Origin: Anaerolineales bacterium
GTDB lineage: Bacteria > Chloroflexota > Anaerolineae > 4572-78 > J111
Assembly: GCA_020634855.1 (NCBI GenBank)
Contig: JACKAU010000004.1
Location: forward strand, 496,001 to 560,000
Length of the DNA stretch: 64,000 bases
Direction: 5' to 3'
Shown here: positions 1-7,978 of the stretch, piece by piece
How positions within the stretch are numbered: position 1 is the stretch's first letter
Layout: each line of letters begins with the position of its first letter
Position numbers and translations under genes: made by a program
The notes under the pieces: generated by a model
What the model saw: the letters and a program-made list of their open reading frames with translations, nothing else
Database searches by the model: none
Told to the model about the DNA's origin: nothing

Positions 1-136
1 CGGTGATTAAGCCGCCGCCCCGGCTGTTTTCGTAACCCAGCAGGACGATGTTGGCCGCTTTGCTGGCGGCGTCGGCGGCTTCAATCGCGGCCGCCAGGCC
101 GACGGTTTCAATTAATCCAAGTGCTTTTAAGCTCAT
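1..136 (-). CDS. BMC-H shell protein (PduA/PduJ type), 3' part cut off by the window edge
   Basis: The first 45 residues of a hexameric microcompartment shell protein are visible, starting MSLKALGLIETVGLAAAIE and continuing into an alternating Ala-rich helix and GYENSRGGG. This is the start typical of the BMC-H (Pfam BMC) fold. Such proteins tile the facets of the shell and form small-molecule pores. The ATG (134-136 on the minus strand) overlaps the pduH stop in an ATGA arrangement, so the two genes are translationally coupled. The C-terminal half, with the pore-loop context and any extension, lies outside the window, so PduA, PduJ and PduK types cannot be told apart. Confidence 0.9.
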   Translation of the reverse strand, partial: MSLKALGLIETVGLAAAIEAADAASKAANIVLLGYENSRGGGLIT

Positions 137-687
137 AGCATACCTCTTTCATAAAGTACTCGCGCGACAATTTTAGTGATGGCCCTGACGAATTCCGCGT
201 CCTGGCCGGTGGAATCGGGCCGGGAGACAGCCGGCGACGGATTGCCGGGCGATTGTTCGGCCGGGGGACGATGGTTGGACTTGACCTCCAACGGCGGTTC
301 TTCTTCCAGTTCAAATCGCAGCGGCAGCCGGATAATCAAACGAGCCGCGTTACCGCCGGCCAAGCGGCAGTAGCGCCAGAAATCCTCGCGGACGGCCAGG
401 GTGATGACCGGCTGCTCCGGCGGCATGTGCAGTTCATGCACCACCACGGTGTCGCCGGCCACCGCCACACCGACCCCAAAGCGGGAACTCATAGCGGCAT
501 CGTAGGCGATGGCTACCGGGTCGCTGCTCCGAGTCGTCACCTGACGGCAGGGGACGCCTTCTTCCTCGGCTCCGACCGCCACCCAGTTGAAGTACACCTC
601 ATCCAGGCCGGCGGCCAACCCCACGTGGATGGCCGGTCGCTCTTCATTCGTCGCCACATTTTTGGGCGTACCAATTCGCTCCGTCAT
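133..687 (-). CDS. pduH: Diol dehydratase reactivase small subunit PduH, with a C-terminal extension
   Basis: Small subunit of the ATP-dependent reactivating factor that exchanges damaged cobalamin out of B12-dependent diol/glycerol dehydratase. The core (about residues 15-125) carries family features such as HVGLAAGLDEVYFNW and the FGVGVAVAGDTVVVHE stretch. The protein has 184 residues, whereas the family is usually near 115-125. The extra part is a Pro/Ser-rich linker (about 128-160) followed by a terminal amphipathic helix, FVRAITKIVARVLYERGML. That linker-plus-helix layout matches an encapsulation peptide, which suggests (inference) that the reactivase is targeted to the shell lumen. The start overlaps the pduG stop by one base (TGATG), and the stop overlaps the next shell gene. 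Confidence 0.92.
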   Translation of the reverse strand: MTERIGTPKNVATNEERPAIHVGLAAGLDEVYFNWVAVGAEEEGVPCRQVTTRSSDPVAIAYDAAMSSRFGVGVAVAGDTVVVHELHMPPEQPVITLAVREDFWRYCRLAGGNAARLIIRLPLRFELEEEPPLEVKSNHRPPAEQSPGNPSPAVSRPDSTGQDAEFVRAITKIVARVLYERGML

Positions 688-2522
688 CAGCCGGTCCCTT
701 GCCGATCACAATAGCTCAGTACCAGCCCGGTCGCCACCGCATTGATTGGGCCTTCCGTGCCGCGAATGTTGGCCGTGCCGGCCACAATCCCATAACCGGC
801 CAATCGTTCGACCAACATCTGCGACAGCTCGAAATCGCGACCCGAACCGCCGACGATAGCTACAAAGTCGATCATGCGAATGTTGCCGTTGGGCGCCACC
901 GATCGGAGCGCGCGAAAGCTGTTGCGCATGAAAACCTTTTCTTTGGCTTCCCGGCGGATCTGGCGAATGCGCTCCAGCGAGTGCTGAGTGTTGATCGGAA
1001 TGAGGTCGTCCTCGCTGCGAACCAGCGCCACCCGGCCAAACAAACTGGGGTCGAGTGGGTCTTTGAAAAAGCTGACCGAATTATCCTCGTTGCGGATGTG
1101 GAACATACTCTCCACTTTAGCCAACGGGTAGAACTTGATCTTTTCGGCAATCTCGAAATCTTCCAGGCCCAACTCGGTCTGGATGAGCAGGGTGACCATA
1201 TTGCCCGCGCCGGCCAGGTGCATACTGCTTACCGGATCATCGCCGCGCAAGATAGCGGCGTCGGTGGAACCGGCTCCCAAATCTAGGATAGCCAGCGGGG
1301 TGCTAATGCCCGGCGTTGTCAGCGTACCCAGGATCGCCATGTTAGCTTCCACGCCGCCTAACTCCACCCGCACGCCGATGCGCTCAGACAGCGCCTCGGC
1401 CAGACGGTGCATCAGCAGGCGGTCGGTGTTGACCATCGCCGCCAGCCCAACCGCGTTTTCCATTGAAAATTCCTGGGCCAGCCCGCCCGATACCTTTTGC
1501 GGCACCAAGCAGTCAACGGCCAGGATGTCGCGAATTTTGATGTCGGCTATCGGCTTCTCGGTCATCTCGCTCATGGTTTGGCGCACCCGCTCGATCATCC
1601 CGCCGACATTCGTACCGGGTTGGCCGGTCACATTCGACAGCGGCGAGGCTTGGGCGACGCCCTCCATAATGGCGTCGGCCCCTCCGTCCATATCGACGGC
1701 CAGGGTTTGGCGTTCGCCGATGAAGGTCAGCGTCCCGGCCGGAATGCGGCGGCTCTGGACATCTCCGGCGGGGGTGCGGATGACCACCGCCGACCGCAGT
1801 CCGATCAGCGCCTTCGAGATCGGGATGATCATCGCCGTCTCTTCCGGGGTCAAGCTAAACACCGTGGCGACGCCATAGGGGTTGCTCAACTGGCGAATAA
1901 CCTGCCCTTTGGCCGCCACTTCGACCGCCGCCAGCATGTTGAGCGGCACGTGATCGATCAGTTGGACTTCATCCACAAACGGCAAAACCTTGGGGATGCG
2001 ATTGGCAATCAAGACGCCGTCATCCGACTGAATGATGCCGCCCTGAACATCAACGCCAAACTCCAGGGCGCGGCTGATCATCGAAGCGGCAATCTCGAAG
2101 TCATAATCTTTGGGGATGATGACGATCACCTTTTCGGCGCGCTCGGCGTTGATTAAATCTTTGATATGGATGGTGGCGCCTACCCCAATACCAATGCCGC
2201 CCGGCGAACCGGGGTTGTGGCCGATCATCGTCGATTCGGTGATGATCGTTTCGGTGATGGTTTCCATGGCGATATCGCCGATCACCGGGGTGGCTTCGTT
2301 GAGCAAGGCCAGGGTGATATCGCTGACCTCGATGCCGGCGGCCTGGGCCGCGTCTTGCAGCCCATAGACAATGCCGGGGATATTGCTCAGCGTGCCTTTG
2401 ATGCCGGTGGTGCTAACCCGGCTGGAGCCGAGAAAGCGCGGTTGGCGGCTGGTCGGGGTGAATTCGGCAATAGCCACTTCAGTTGTCGAGTTTCCTACGT
2501 CAATTCCGGCGATAATACTCAC
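687..2522 (-). CDS. pduG: Diol dehydratase reactivase large subunit PduG
   Basis: Large ATPase subunit of the diol dehydratase reactivase (DdrA/PduG family). It begins MSIIAGIDVGNSTTEVA, the phosphate-1 motif of the actin/Hsp70-like ATPase fold. A second nucleotide-binding segment, LAILDLGAGSTDAA, lies near residue 415, and a late VGGSGRDFELSQ segment near 560. The length of 611 matches the family (about 610). The start is GTG with a GAGAG stretch upstream. It follows pduE after a 170-base gap containing a GC-rich hairpin, and it overlaps pduH. It forms a complex with PduH that reactivates PduCDE. Confidence 0.96.
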   Translation of the reverse strand: MSIIAGIDVGNSTTEVAIAEFTPTSRQPRFLGSSRVSTTGIKGTLSNIPGIVYGLQDAAQAAGIEVSDITLALLNEATPVIGDIAMETITETIITESTMIGHNPGSPGGIGIGVGATIHIKDLINAERAEKVIVIIPKDYDFEIAASMISRALEFGVDVQGGIIQSDDGVLIANRIPKVLPFVDEVQLIDHVPLNMLAAVEVAAKGQVIRQLSNPYGVATVFSLTPEETAMIIPISKALIGLRSAVVIRTPAGDVQSRRIPAGTLTFIGERQTLAVDMDGGADAIMEGVAQASPLSNVTGQPGTNVGGMIERVRQTMSEMTEKPIADIKIRDILAVDCLVPQKVSGGLAQEFSMENAVGLAAMVNTDRLLMHRLAEALSERIGVRVELGGVEANMAILGTLTTPGISTPLAILDLGAGSTDAAILRGDDPVSSMHLAGAGNMVTLLIQTELGLEDFEIAEKIKFYPLAKVESMFHIRNEDNSVSFFKDPLDPSLFGRVALVRSEDDLIPINTQHSLERIRQIRREAKEKVFMRNSFRALRSVAPNGNIRMIDFVAIVGGSGRDFELSQMLVERLAGYGIVAGTANIRGTEGPINAVATGLVLSYCDRQGTG

Positions 2523-2692
2523 AAGTCAACTCTCTATTACTAGGGATTTCCCCCGTGGGAGGAAGTCAGTTCGACTCCCCCCACGTTTTTTGGGAAGAAC
2601 AACGATACGGTTGATTACAACCTGAACCTGACAAAATACAGTGCATTGAGGAGGCAGCATTTTGGTAAAGCGGACAGGTTCATCAACCCGGA
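2523..2692. other. pduE-pduG gap with a GC-rich hairpin
   Basis: This 170-base gap is the only sizeable break inside the otherwise tightly packed leftward operon. Near 2551-2591 it holds an inverted repeat (CGTGGGAGGAAG facing CTCCCCCCACG). Read on the plus strand the hairpin is followed by six T residues, a terminator-like layout on the strand opposite to the operon. In the direction of operon transcription there is no T-tract, so it may instead act as an mRNA-processing or stabilising stem. No open reading frame of note was seen. Confidence 0.4.
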
Positions 2693-3214
2693 CTACGCAT
2701 TCTCTTTCAGCCGGCCTCGTTTTTTGTACACTTGGCAGGCTTCGCGCACGAAGTTGGCGCAAATTTTCGCGCCGTATTTGGTTTCCAGTTCGTCGGCGAT
2801 GGCCGCCAGTTCCTCGGCTGAGGAGCGGTAGGGGCGCAAGGCGTTGTAGATTTCCAGCACACGCTCATCGGGCACGGCGGTCATTTCGGCGGCCCGGCGC
2901 AGGTTCGAGGCCATTTGCGGGCGGCCAATGCTTTCGGCGACTTGGGCCTGATATTCCAGGGTTTGCGGCGTAATGCGGATTTCTTCCGGCTTGATCGCAC
3001 CGCTAACCACGGCGTCCAGCGTAATCTCATTGAGCGATTTGCCGGTGGCGGTTTTGACCAATTCGGGACGTTTTTCGGCTAACGGGTAGTCGCTGCGGTA
3101 GTCGAGTTTACCGCCGTTTGAGGCCGGCGCGGACACCACAGACTTAACCCCGCCCCCGTTCATTTCTTTGAGTACTTCCTGCACAATGGCAGCGATCATA
3201 TCTTGTTGAGACAT
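2693..3214 (-). CDS. pduE: Diol dehydratase small (gamma) subunit PduE
   Basis: Small subunit of adenosylcobalamin-dependent propanediol (diol/glycerol) dehydratase, which converts 1,2-propanediol to propionaldehyde or glycerol to 3-hydroxypropionaldehyde. The length of 173 is normal. The body contains YPLAEKRPELVKTATGK and LDAVVSGAIKPEEIRITP, both diagnostic of the family. The N-terminus, MIAAIVQEVLKEMNGGG, is an amphipathic helix plus glycine-rich linker, the known position of an encapsulation-type targeting sequence in PduE. It lies 14 bases after pduD. Confidence 0.97.
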   Translation of the reverse strand: MSQQDMIAAIVQEVLKEMNGGGVKSVVSAPASNGGKLDYRSDYPLAEKRPELVKTATGKSLNEITLDAVVSGAIKPEEIRITPQTLEYQAQVAESIGRPQMASNLRRAAEMTAVPDERVLEIYNALRPYRSSAEELAAIADELETKYGAKICANFVREACQVYKKRGRLKENA

Positions 3215-3228
3215 TATTTTCCTCCGGC

Positions 3229-3894
3229 CTATTTGAATTTCACTTGCAGATCAACCGGCTTGACCCCCGGCTCCACAAAGCTGGTTTCGCGGATGTGGAA
3301 GACGGCGGCGATGGCCTGGTATTTAGGGCGAGTCATCTGGTCGTTCATTTGCGCGACAGGTTGGGGGCTTTCGCCTTTAGCATAGCGTGCGGCGTTGCGA
3401 CCGATAGCCCGGTAGGTCTCCAGATCGATAACCGGCGCTTGCGGGAATAACTCGATGTTTTGCAGCGGGCTTAAATCCTTTTGGTGGATCAGGGTCGTTC
3501 CGCGTGATTGCAGCGGCACGGCGATACCGGAGCCGCTTAACTCAGCCCCGCGCTTGCCGATGAAGGCCAGATCGGAGGTATGCTTGACGCGGATAACGCG
3601 CGGCGTCATACCTTCTTCTTCGATGCCGGCCATCACTTGCCGCAGCACTTTGGCGTGAGCCACACCGGTCAGGGTGCGCATCTTCAGCTTATCGCCAAAA
3701 GCCGGAGCCAGGGCGATGACCACTTCTTTCGGGTTAGTGCCTTGTTTGGCCACACCCATTTCGGTAAATTCAATTTGTTCAACCGGTTCGTCGATGGCGA
3801 TTGGGCCGGCGCCGTTGCCATTGCCATTCTTCATCATCTGGGCAACGATTTCAGCCACAACACTGCGAACCATATCCTCAGTTATTTGTGCCAT
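3229..3894 (-). CDS. pduD: Diol dehydratase medium (beta) subunit PduD
   Basis: Medium subunit of the B12-dependent diol dehydratase, 221 residues (family about 220). Recognisable segments include GTNPKEVVIALAPAFGD, the VRVKHTSDLAFIG stretch, and GIAVPLQSRGTTLIHQKDL around the cobalamin-facing region. The N-terminal helix (residues 5-24, with DMVRSVVAEIVAQMMKNG) followed by a Gly/Asn linker is the encapsulation peptide known in PduD. It is transcribed between pduC (18-base gap) and pduE. Confidence 0.97.
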   Translation of the reverse strand: MAQITEDMVRSVVAEIVAQMMKNGNGNGAGPIAIDEPVEQIEFTEMGVAKQGTNPKEVVIALAPAFGDKLKMRTLTGVAHAKVLRQVMAGIEEEGMTPRVIRVKHTSDLAFIGKRGAELSGSGIAVPLQSRGTTLIHQKDLSPLQNIELFPQAPVIDLETYRAIGRNAARYAKGESPQPVAQMNDQMTRPKYQAIAAVFHIRETSFVEPGVKPVDLQVKFK

Positions 3895-3912
3895 TTTATT
3901 TACTCCTTCACC

Positions 3913-5580
3913 CTAAATATCTTCCGGTCTGATGGCTTGCCGGATATCCGCCAGTTGTGTCCAGCGGTCGCCCTCCAGGCGATAACCGGTGCCAGGGCCG
4001 CTGTAGTCGTTCAAATCGTTGACGGCGGCAATCACATTGAAGTCGTCGTCGAGAATAGCCGAGGTGTGGAGGTAGTCGCCGGAAACGCGTTGTTTTTGAA
4101 TGCCCAAGACCGCTTCGGCCACGTCGGTGAAACCGCGTTTGGCCAGCGCTTTGACCACATCCACGCCGGTGATACCACGTTTGAGCATTTCCTGCGCGCC
4201 TTTGGTGTCCTGAACTTTATCGCGGGCGGGCATATCTTTACTGCCGTGGGCGTAGGTGGCGGCTTCCACTTCTTCATCGGTGATGCGGGGCAGACCTAGC
4301 TCTTCAAAAACGGCTTGAATCGCGCGGGCCGCTTTGTTGCGAATCGCCACGATTTGCTCTTCTGAGGCCGGTTTCAGCCCGCCGTCAACGCGCAGGTCGC
4401 GCTGAATCACCAGCCAGTCGTCGATGTCGTCGATATCGACGTTGGAGCCGGCAAACATGTTGTCGTAGTTGGGCACGCCGCTGTAGCCGGAACAGATAAA
4501 GTCGGTGCCGGGCAGCATCTGCATGAGCAGGCGCGAGGTGCGGCGCATATCGGAATGGGAGAAGGTCTGGTCGTTACCGGAGGCCGATTCGAGATCCATA
4601 CACATCGCTACCAGGTTTTCGGCGGCCACCGCTCGGATACCGCCGGGAACGCCGGCCGGAACGCCGATACAGCTAATCGAACCATTTTGCAGCCCTTGCA
4701 CGCCGGCGGCTTTGGTCAACATGATGCACTTGATTTCCAGGTAGAGCATCGATTTACCTTCAGCGTAGGCCATTTGCACTTCCGCGCCGGTGCCGGAGGT
4801 AAAGCGCATTTTCAAACCGCGCGAAGCATAAGCCGAGGCCAGGAATGACTTAGACCAGGGGGTGTCATCGCCGTCGACAAAGACGTTTTCCGTACCGTAG
4901 ACGGACACGGTTTCAGCATAGGCCGTCAAACCGCGCATCCCTAATTGCAGCTCGATCGACTCCTCAAGGGCATCCTGGCTGAGGACGCCGGGCCGACCCA
5001 CTTGCCCGCCAATCAGCAGGGCCAGAGCGTTCATCGGGCCGTAGTTGAACACGGCGACCGTGGTTTCGATTTCGGCAAAGCCGTACATGGTGGCTTCGGC
5101 GGCATCGGCGGCCATTAAAACGGGGTTGTCCTGCAGGTTGGTGATGTGGGCCTGGTTGGCCGGGGTGCGGCGCGCCCGCATTTTTTGGATACCCATCATC
5201 ATCTCGACGACGTTCAGGTAATCCATCACCTCGGCCATTTTGGCCGGGGTTAAGCCGGAAAACACTTTGATAATATCACCGCGAGGAACGTTGATGTCCA
5301 CGATCATCCGGGCGATATCGACCGACTTTTTGGCCATCATTTCTTCGGCCAAAGCGGCATTGATGCCGTAGTCGGCGATAAAAATTTCGATGAAGTCCAT
5401 CTCATCGCGGCCGCGGCCATCCATTTCAACGATTTTCCCATCAGCCACTTTGACGCTAGGTTTGGGGTCGTTGGGGCTGCCCATCGCCATCAAGCCGGCT
5501 TCAACCCATTCGGTCACAAAACCGTCCTGGTTGACGGGGCGTTGTTCTAATACTTCAAATCTTTTATGTCGTTGTGCCAT
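3913..5580 (-). CDS. pduC: Diol dehydratase large (alpha) subunit PduC
   Basis: Catalytic TIM-barrel subunit of adenosylcobalamin-dependent propanediol/glycerol dehydratase. Family signatures include KRFEVLEQRPVNQDGFV at the start, the AHITNLQDNP loop, SSGTG-like FTSGTGAEVQM and FICSGYSGVPNYDNMFAGSN. The start was set at ATG 5580 (MAQRHKRFE): it has GAGGAG 8-9 bases upstream, whereas an in-frame TTG 15 bases earlier lies inside that ribosome site. The resulting 555 residues match the usual 554. Diol and glycerol dehydratases cannot be separated by eye. Its microcompartment context and riboswitch-linked regulator fit a B12-dependent catabolic role. Confidence 0.97.
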   Translation of the reverse strand: MAQRHKRFEVLEQRPVNQDGFVTEWVEAGLMAMGSPNDPKPSVKVADGKIVEMDGRGRDEMDFIEIFIADYGINAALAEEMMAKKSVDIARMIVDINVPRGDIIKVFSGLTPAKMAEVMDYLNVVEMMMGIQKMRARRTPANQAHITNLQDNPVLMAADAAEATMYGFAEIETTVAVFNYGPMNALALLIGGQVGRPGVLSQDALEESIELQLGMRGLTAYAETVSVYGTENVFVDGDDTPWSKSFLASAYASRGLKMRFTSGTGAEVQMAYAEGKSMLYLEIKCIMLTKAAGVQGLQNGSISCIGVPAGVPGGIRAVAAENLVAMCMDLESASGNDQTFSHSDMRRTSRLLMQMLPGTDFICSGYSGVPNYDNMFAGSNVDIDDIDDWLVIQRDLRVDGGLKPASEEQIVAIRNKAARAIQAVFEELGLPRITDEEVEAATYAHGSKDMPARDKVQDTKGAQEMLKRGITGVDVVKALAKRGFTDVAEAVLGIQKQRVSGDYLHTSAILDDDFNVIAAVNDLNDYSGPGTGYRLEGDRWTQLADIRQAIRPEDI

Positions 5581-5610
5581 TGTTTGTCTCCTCAATTGGA
5601 CTCAAGCACC

Positions 5611-6411
5611 CTAAATGTAGGGTACACCTACGCTAGGGGCGGGACCAAAAGCTTCCAGCAGCTTCACACCGGTTTCGCGAGCAGTCATAATTGCTTGACG
5701 AACTGCGCCCGCATCACCACTGAAAAAGCCGATAACTTCGTTTGAGTACGAGGTGCCGTTGGCCGGACTGGCTACGGCCAGTAGATCGACATCAGCCGAT
5801 TTAATCGCCGCATCGACCATCAACACGCCGATACCGGCCGGCGCGCCGACGCACAAGCCAAACGCTTTGCCAATCGGTGCGCCAAAGGCTTTTTCGCAAG
5901 CAAAGCTGGCGCGGGCCGTGTATTGCAATTCGATATGGCCGGTGTCGTTAGCGTAGACGTCGCCAAAGGTGCGGTTGACATCTTTCAAGGCGACTTCGAT
6001 AGCGCGGCGAGCATCAGACACTTCCTCAGCGCCAAAGATAATCAGCGAGCCGTGACCGGCGCCGCCTTTGGTATCGCGCGGAAGTTCGATGCGAACCACT
6101 TCAGTATTGGTGGCTTTAACCGCTTCGTCGGCGGCCATAATGTGCGGGCCGGCGCCGGTGCGGGCGCTGAGAATACCGATTGAGCGATATTTGTTGTCCA
6201 AGCCTAATTTTTCATGCAGACCATAATCGACATTAGCAATAACAATACCAATTGTTTCACCAACAGGGTTGATGCCCACAAACTCGGTCATACCGGGGTT
6301 GTAACTGGGCTGTCCGGCATCCGCCGCCGGGGCCGGGGTTTCGGCGCCATTGGCAGCGGAAAATTTATTCATTACCTGTTGCACTACAAGATCAACTAAT
6401 TTATCTTCCAT
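5611..6411 (-). CDS. pduB: Tandem-domain BMC shell protein PduB
   Basis: Trimeric tandem BMC-domain (BMC-T) shell protein, 266 residues, as for PduB. It contains MTEFVGINPVGETIGIVIANVD and two BMC-like halves, with GAGPHIMAADEAVKATN in the first and GFFSGDAGAVRQAIMTARE in the second. The first about 18 residues (DKLVDLVVQQVMNKF) form an amphipathic helix followed by an Ala/Pro linker. In known Pdu systems the PduB N-terminus connects the shell to the enzyme core, and that layout is preserved here. It is flanked by pduA upstream and pduC downstream on the same strand. Confidence 0.96.
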   Translation of the reverse strand: MEDKLVDLVVQQVMNKFSAANGAETPAPAADAGQPSYNPGMTEFVGINPVGETIGIVIANVDYGLHEKLGLDNKYRSIGILSARTGAGPHIMAADEAVKATNTEVVRIELPRDTKGGAGHGSLIIFGAEEVSDARRAIEVALKDVNRTFGDVYANDTGHIELQYTARASFACEKAFGAPIGKAFGLCVGAPAGIGVLMVDAAIKSADVDLLAVASPANGTSYSNEVIGFFSGDAGAVRQAIMTARETGVKLLEAFGPAPSVGVPYI

Positions 6412-6458
6412 TTGTATTTCCTCCTAAAGATTCGGGCTGATTTGGCGGCCAAATTGGA

Positions 6459-6749
6459 TTACTCGCCGAGTTTCGGCAGGAGTAATTCGGTGTCGGCGTG
6501 TGGGCGCGGAATGACGTGAACTGAAACGACTTCACCCACGCGTTTGGCGGCGGCGGCTCCGGCGTCGGTGGCGGCCTTAACCGCTCCCACGTCACCCCGA
6601 ACCATCACGGTGACAAAACCGGCTCCAATTTTTTCCATACCGATCAGTTTGACATTGGCTGATTTGACCATGGCGTCGGCGGCTTCAATCACCCCGACCA
6701 ACCCTTTCGTTTCAACCATGCCCAGTGCTTCACCTTGAGCGTTTGCCAT
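6459..6749 (-). CDS. pduA: BMC-H shell protein PduA
   Basis: Canonical single-domain shell protein of 96 residues, containing ALGMVETKGLVGVIEAADAM, KIGAGFVTVMVRGDVGAVKAA and a C-terminal VHVIPRPHADTE. It assembles as hexamers with a central pore, expected to admit the diol and retain the aldehyde. The order pduU-pduV-pduA-pduB-pduC differs from the enterobacterial order, where pduA and pduB lead and pduU/pduV are distal. PduA and PduJ paralogues are hard to separate by sequence, so the letter is by position. Confidence 0.93.
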   Translation of the reverse strand: MANAQGEALGMVETKGLVGVIEAADAMVKSANVKLIGMEKIGAGFVTVMVRGDVGAVKAATDAGAAAAKRVGEVVSVHVIPRPHADTELLLPKLGE

Positions 6750-6763
6750 TGTTTACTGCTCCT

Positions 6764-7231
6764 TTACTGTAAATAATTTGATAGAAATTGTCTTACCTTT
6801 TCGAGACCCGATCCAGTGATCGCGGACACGTAAAAAATTTCACCCACCACGCCAATTTGGCGCAGGAGTTGGGCGGCCTGCTGAACCTCGGTGTCGGTTG
6901 CCAGGTCGATTTTATTCACAATGCCAATGACGGGTTGGGAGAACATCAAAAAATAGTGAGGGGGAAATCTCGTTTCGGGGCAAGTTGCATCGACCACCAC
7001 CAAGATCAGTTCGACGGTGGCGGCGGTGGATTGCAAATGACGGCGGAGATGGCCGCGCTCGGCGTATTCGCCGGGCGTGTCGATGGCCATACCCCGGTAG
7101 TCGATCATCTGAGTTTTTCGGGCCGGGTTGGAGGTGGTATCACTGAGCGCGTTGATCAGGCTCGTTTTACCCACACCAATACTGCCCCAAACCATATAGT
7201 GTGCTTGTTTCATTCGTTCGACTACTATCAT
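6764..7231 (-). CDS. pduV: PduV/EutP-family small GTPase
   Basis: Ras-like P-loop protein associated with microcompartments. The Walker A motif GSIGVGKTSL is near the N-terminus, the switch/DTPGEYAER segment corresponds to DxxG, NKIDLATD is the NKxD motif, and VSAITGSGL is the G5 loop. PduV has been implicated in placing the compartment in the cell; EutP is its ethanolamine counterpart. The start is uncertain: ATG at 7231 was chosen, but a TTG at 7243 and an ATG at 7213 are also in frame and no ribosome site clearly decides. It sits between pduU (about 20 bases) and pduA (14 bases). Confidence 0.9.
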   Translation of the reverse strand: MIVVERMKQAHYMVWGSIGVGKTSLINALSDTTSNPARKTQMIDYRGMAIDTPGEYAERGHLRRHLQSTAATVELILVVVDATCPETRFPPHYFLMFSQPVIGIVNKIDLATDTEVQQAAQLLRQIGVVGEIFYVSAITGSGLEKVRQFLSNYLQ

Positions 7232-7254
7232 AGTAGATACCAAAATCTGTGAGA

Positions 7255-7623
7255 TTACGTCCTCGTAATTTGAGCCGGGAAAAATCCTAAAATATCTTTT
7301 AGACCCAAATTCGCTGCTGTAAGCGCGGCTTCGACGCTGGTTAATCGCCCCGATACGACGAGCGTGCCGCTAAACCGATCTAAAAAACCGATCTCGACAT
7401 CGGCGGCTTTGAGCGCCAGGTCGCCGGCGATGATCGCACTTTCACCGGGCGTGACGGTCATAATGCCGATCGCGTCCGCATTTTCCAACCCCACCCGCTG
7501 GCATAGCTCGCGGTCGGGATTGGCGATCACATGGGCGATGGTGATCTGTCGCCCCGGTACATACTCCTGAATAATGCGGGTGGAGACGTGCTCCTGATCA
7601 TACTGATGTCTGTCATCGATCAT
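7255..7623 (-). CDS. pduU: Permuted BMC-H shell protein PduU/EutS
   Basis: Circularly permuted hexameric shell protein, first gene of the leftward operon. The segment RIIQEYVPGRQITIAHVIANP is the beta-barrel N-terminus typical of PduU/EutS, followed by AIGIMTVTPGESAIIAGDLALKAAD and a C-terminal SVEAALTAANLG helix. The length of 122 fits (PduU about 116). In known structures the N-terminal strands form a barrel plugging the pore. The start is ATG 7623, with AGGACAGGA about 10 bases upstream. It opens the operon facing the alcohol dehydrogenase. Confidence 0.94.
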   Translation of the reverse strand: MIDDRHQYDQEHVSTRIIQEYVPGRQITIAHVIANPDRELCQRVGLENADAIGIMTVTPGESAIIAGDLALKAADVEIGFLDRFSGTLVVSGRLTSVEAALTAANLGLKDILGFFPAQITRT

Positions 7624-7695
7624 CGTGATGAATATCCTGTCCTTGGGTTGCTACGGTATAAACGGTTTACCACTTTGGTGCGGAAGTTTTTATTT

Positions 7696-7723
7696 TTTAT
7701 AATTTTGGCGCTGACTGTAGCAA
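7696..7723 (-). promoter_or_regulatory. Candidate promoter of the leftward pdu operon
   Basis: On the minus strand a TTGCTA hexamer (7718-7723) is followed after 16 bases by TATAAA (7696-7701), about 73 bases ahead of the pduU start. It is the best sigma-70-like pair in the divergent region on this strand. Called by eye. Confidence 0.5.
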
Positions 7724-7778
7724 CGTTATCATCGTACCAAATAATAAAGAGCCTCTCAATGGCGTTAGCGATGATAGA

Positions 7779-7887
7779 TATACACTTTTCAACGATCACC
7801 AAAAATGAGACATGACATAACTTTTGGCGAGCCGGATCGAGCGACGAGGCTATACACTTTCCAATGGAATCTATACACTTTTCAACG
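7779..7887 (+). promoter_or_regulatory. Three direct repeats in the divergent pdu control region (operator candidates)
   Basis: The 16-mer TATACACTTTTCAACG occurs at 7779-7794 and 7872-7887, and a close variant TATACACTTTCCAATG at 7851-7866. All three have the same orientation. The last two are offset by exactly 21 bases, two helical turns, which is a common layout for AraC-family sites. The pair lies about 50-80 bases upstream of the likely start of rightward transcription; the single copy lies upstream of the leftward promoter. The response regulator at 13981 has an AraC-type DNA-binding domain and is the natural candidate ligand (inference). The whole 355-base gap 7624-7978 otherwise shows only promoters. 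Confidence 0.6.
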
Positions 7888-7928
7888 GTATCCGCTTTTT
7901 TGGCGACGACATCCACTCGAAGCCGGTT

Positions 7929-7934
7929 TATAAT
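7929..7934 (+). promoter_or_regulatory. Candidate -10 box for the rightward pdu arm
   Basis: A perfect TATAAT hexamer lies 45 bases before the alcohol dehydrogenase ATG. No good -35 hexamer sits 16-18 bases upstream, as expected for a promoter that needs an activator bound at the repeats at 7851-7887. An AAAGGAGG stretch immediately follows (7937-7944) but is too far from the ATG to be its ribosome site. Confidence 0.5.
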
Positions 7935-7978
7935 AGAAAGGAGGTGCGGTAGTTACGTATCAGGGAGAAAGTCTTTCT

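Noticed and set aside
7620..7916. Leftward 98-residue frame across the divergent pdu control region
   Set aside because: It covers the promoters and the direct repeats, and its internal peptide repeats (VEKCI) derive from the DNA repeats. PduU already starts at its end.
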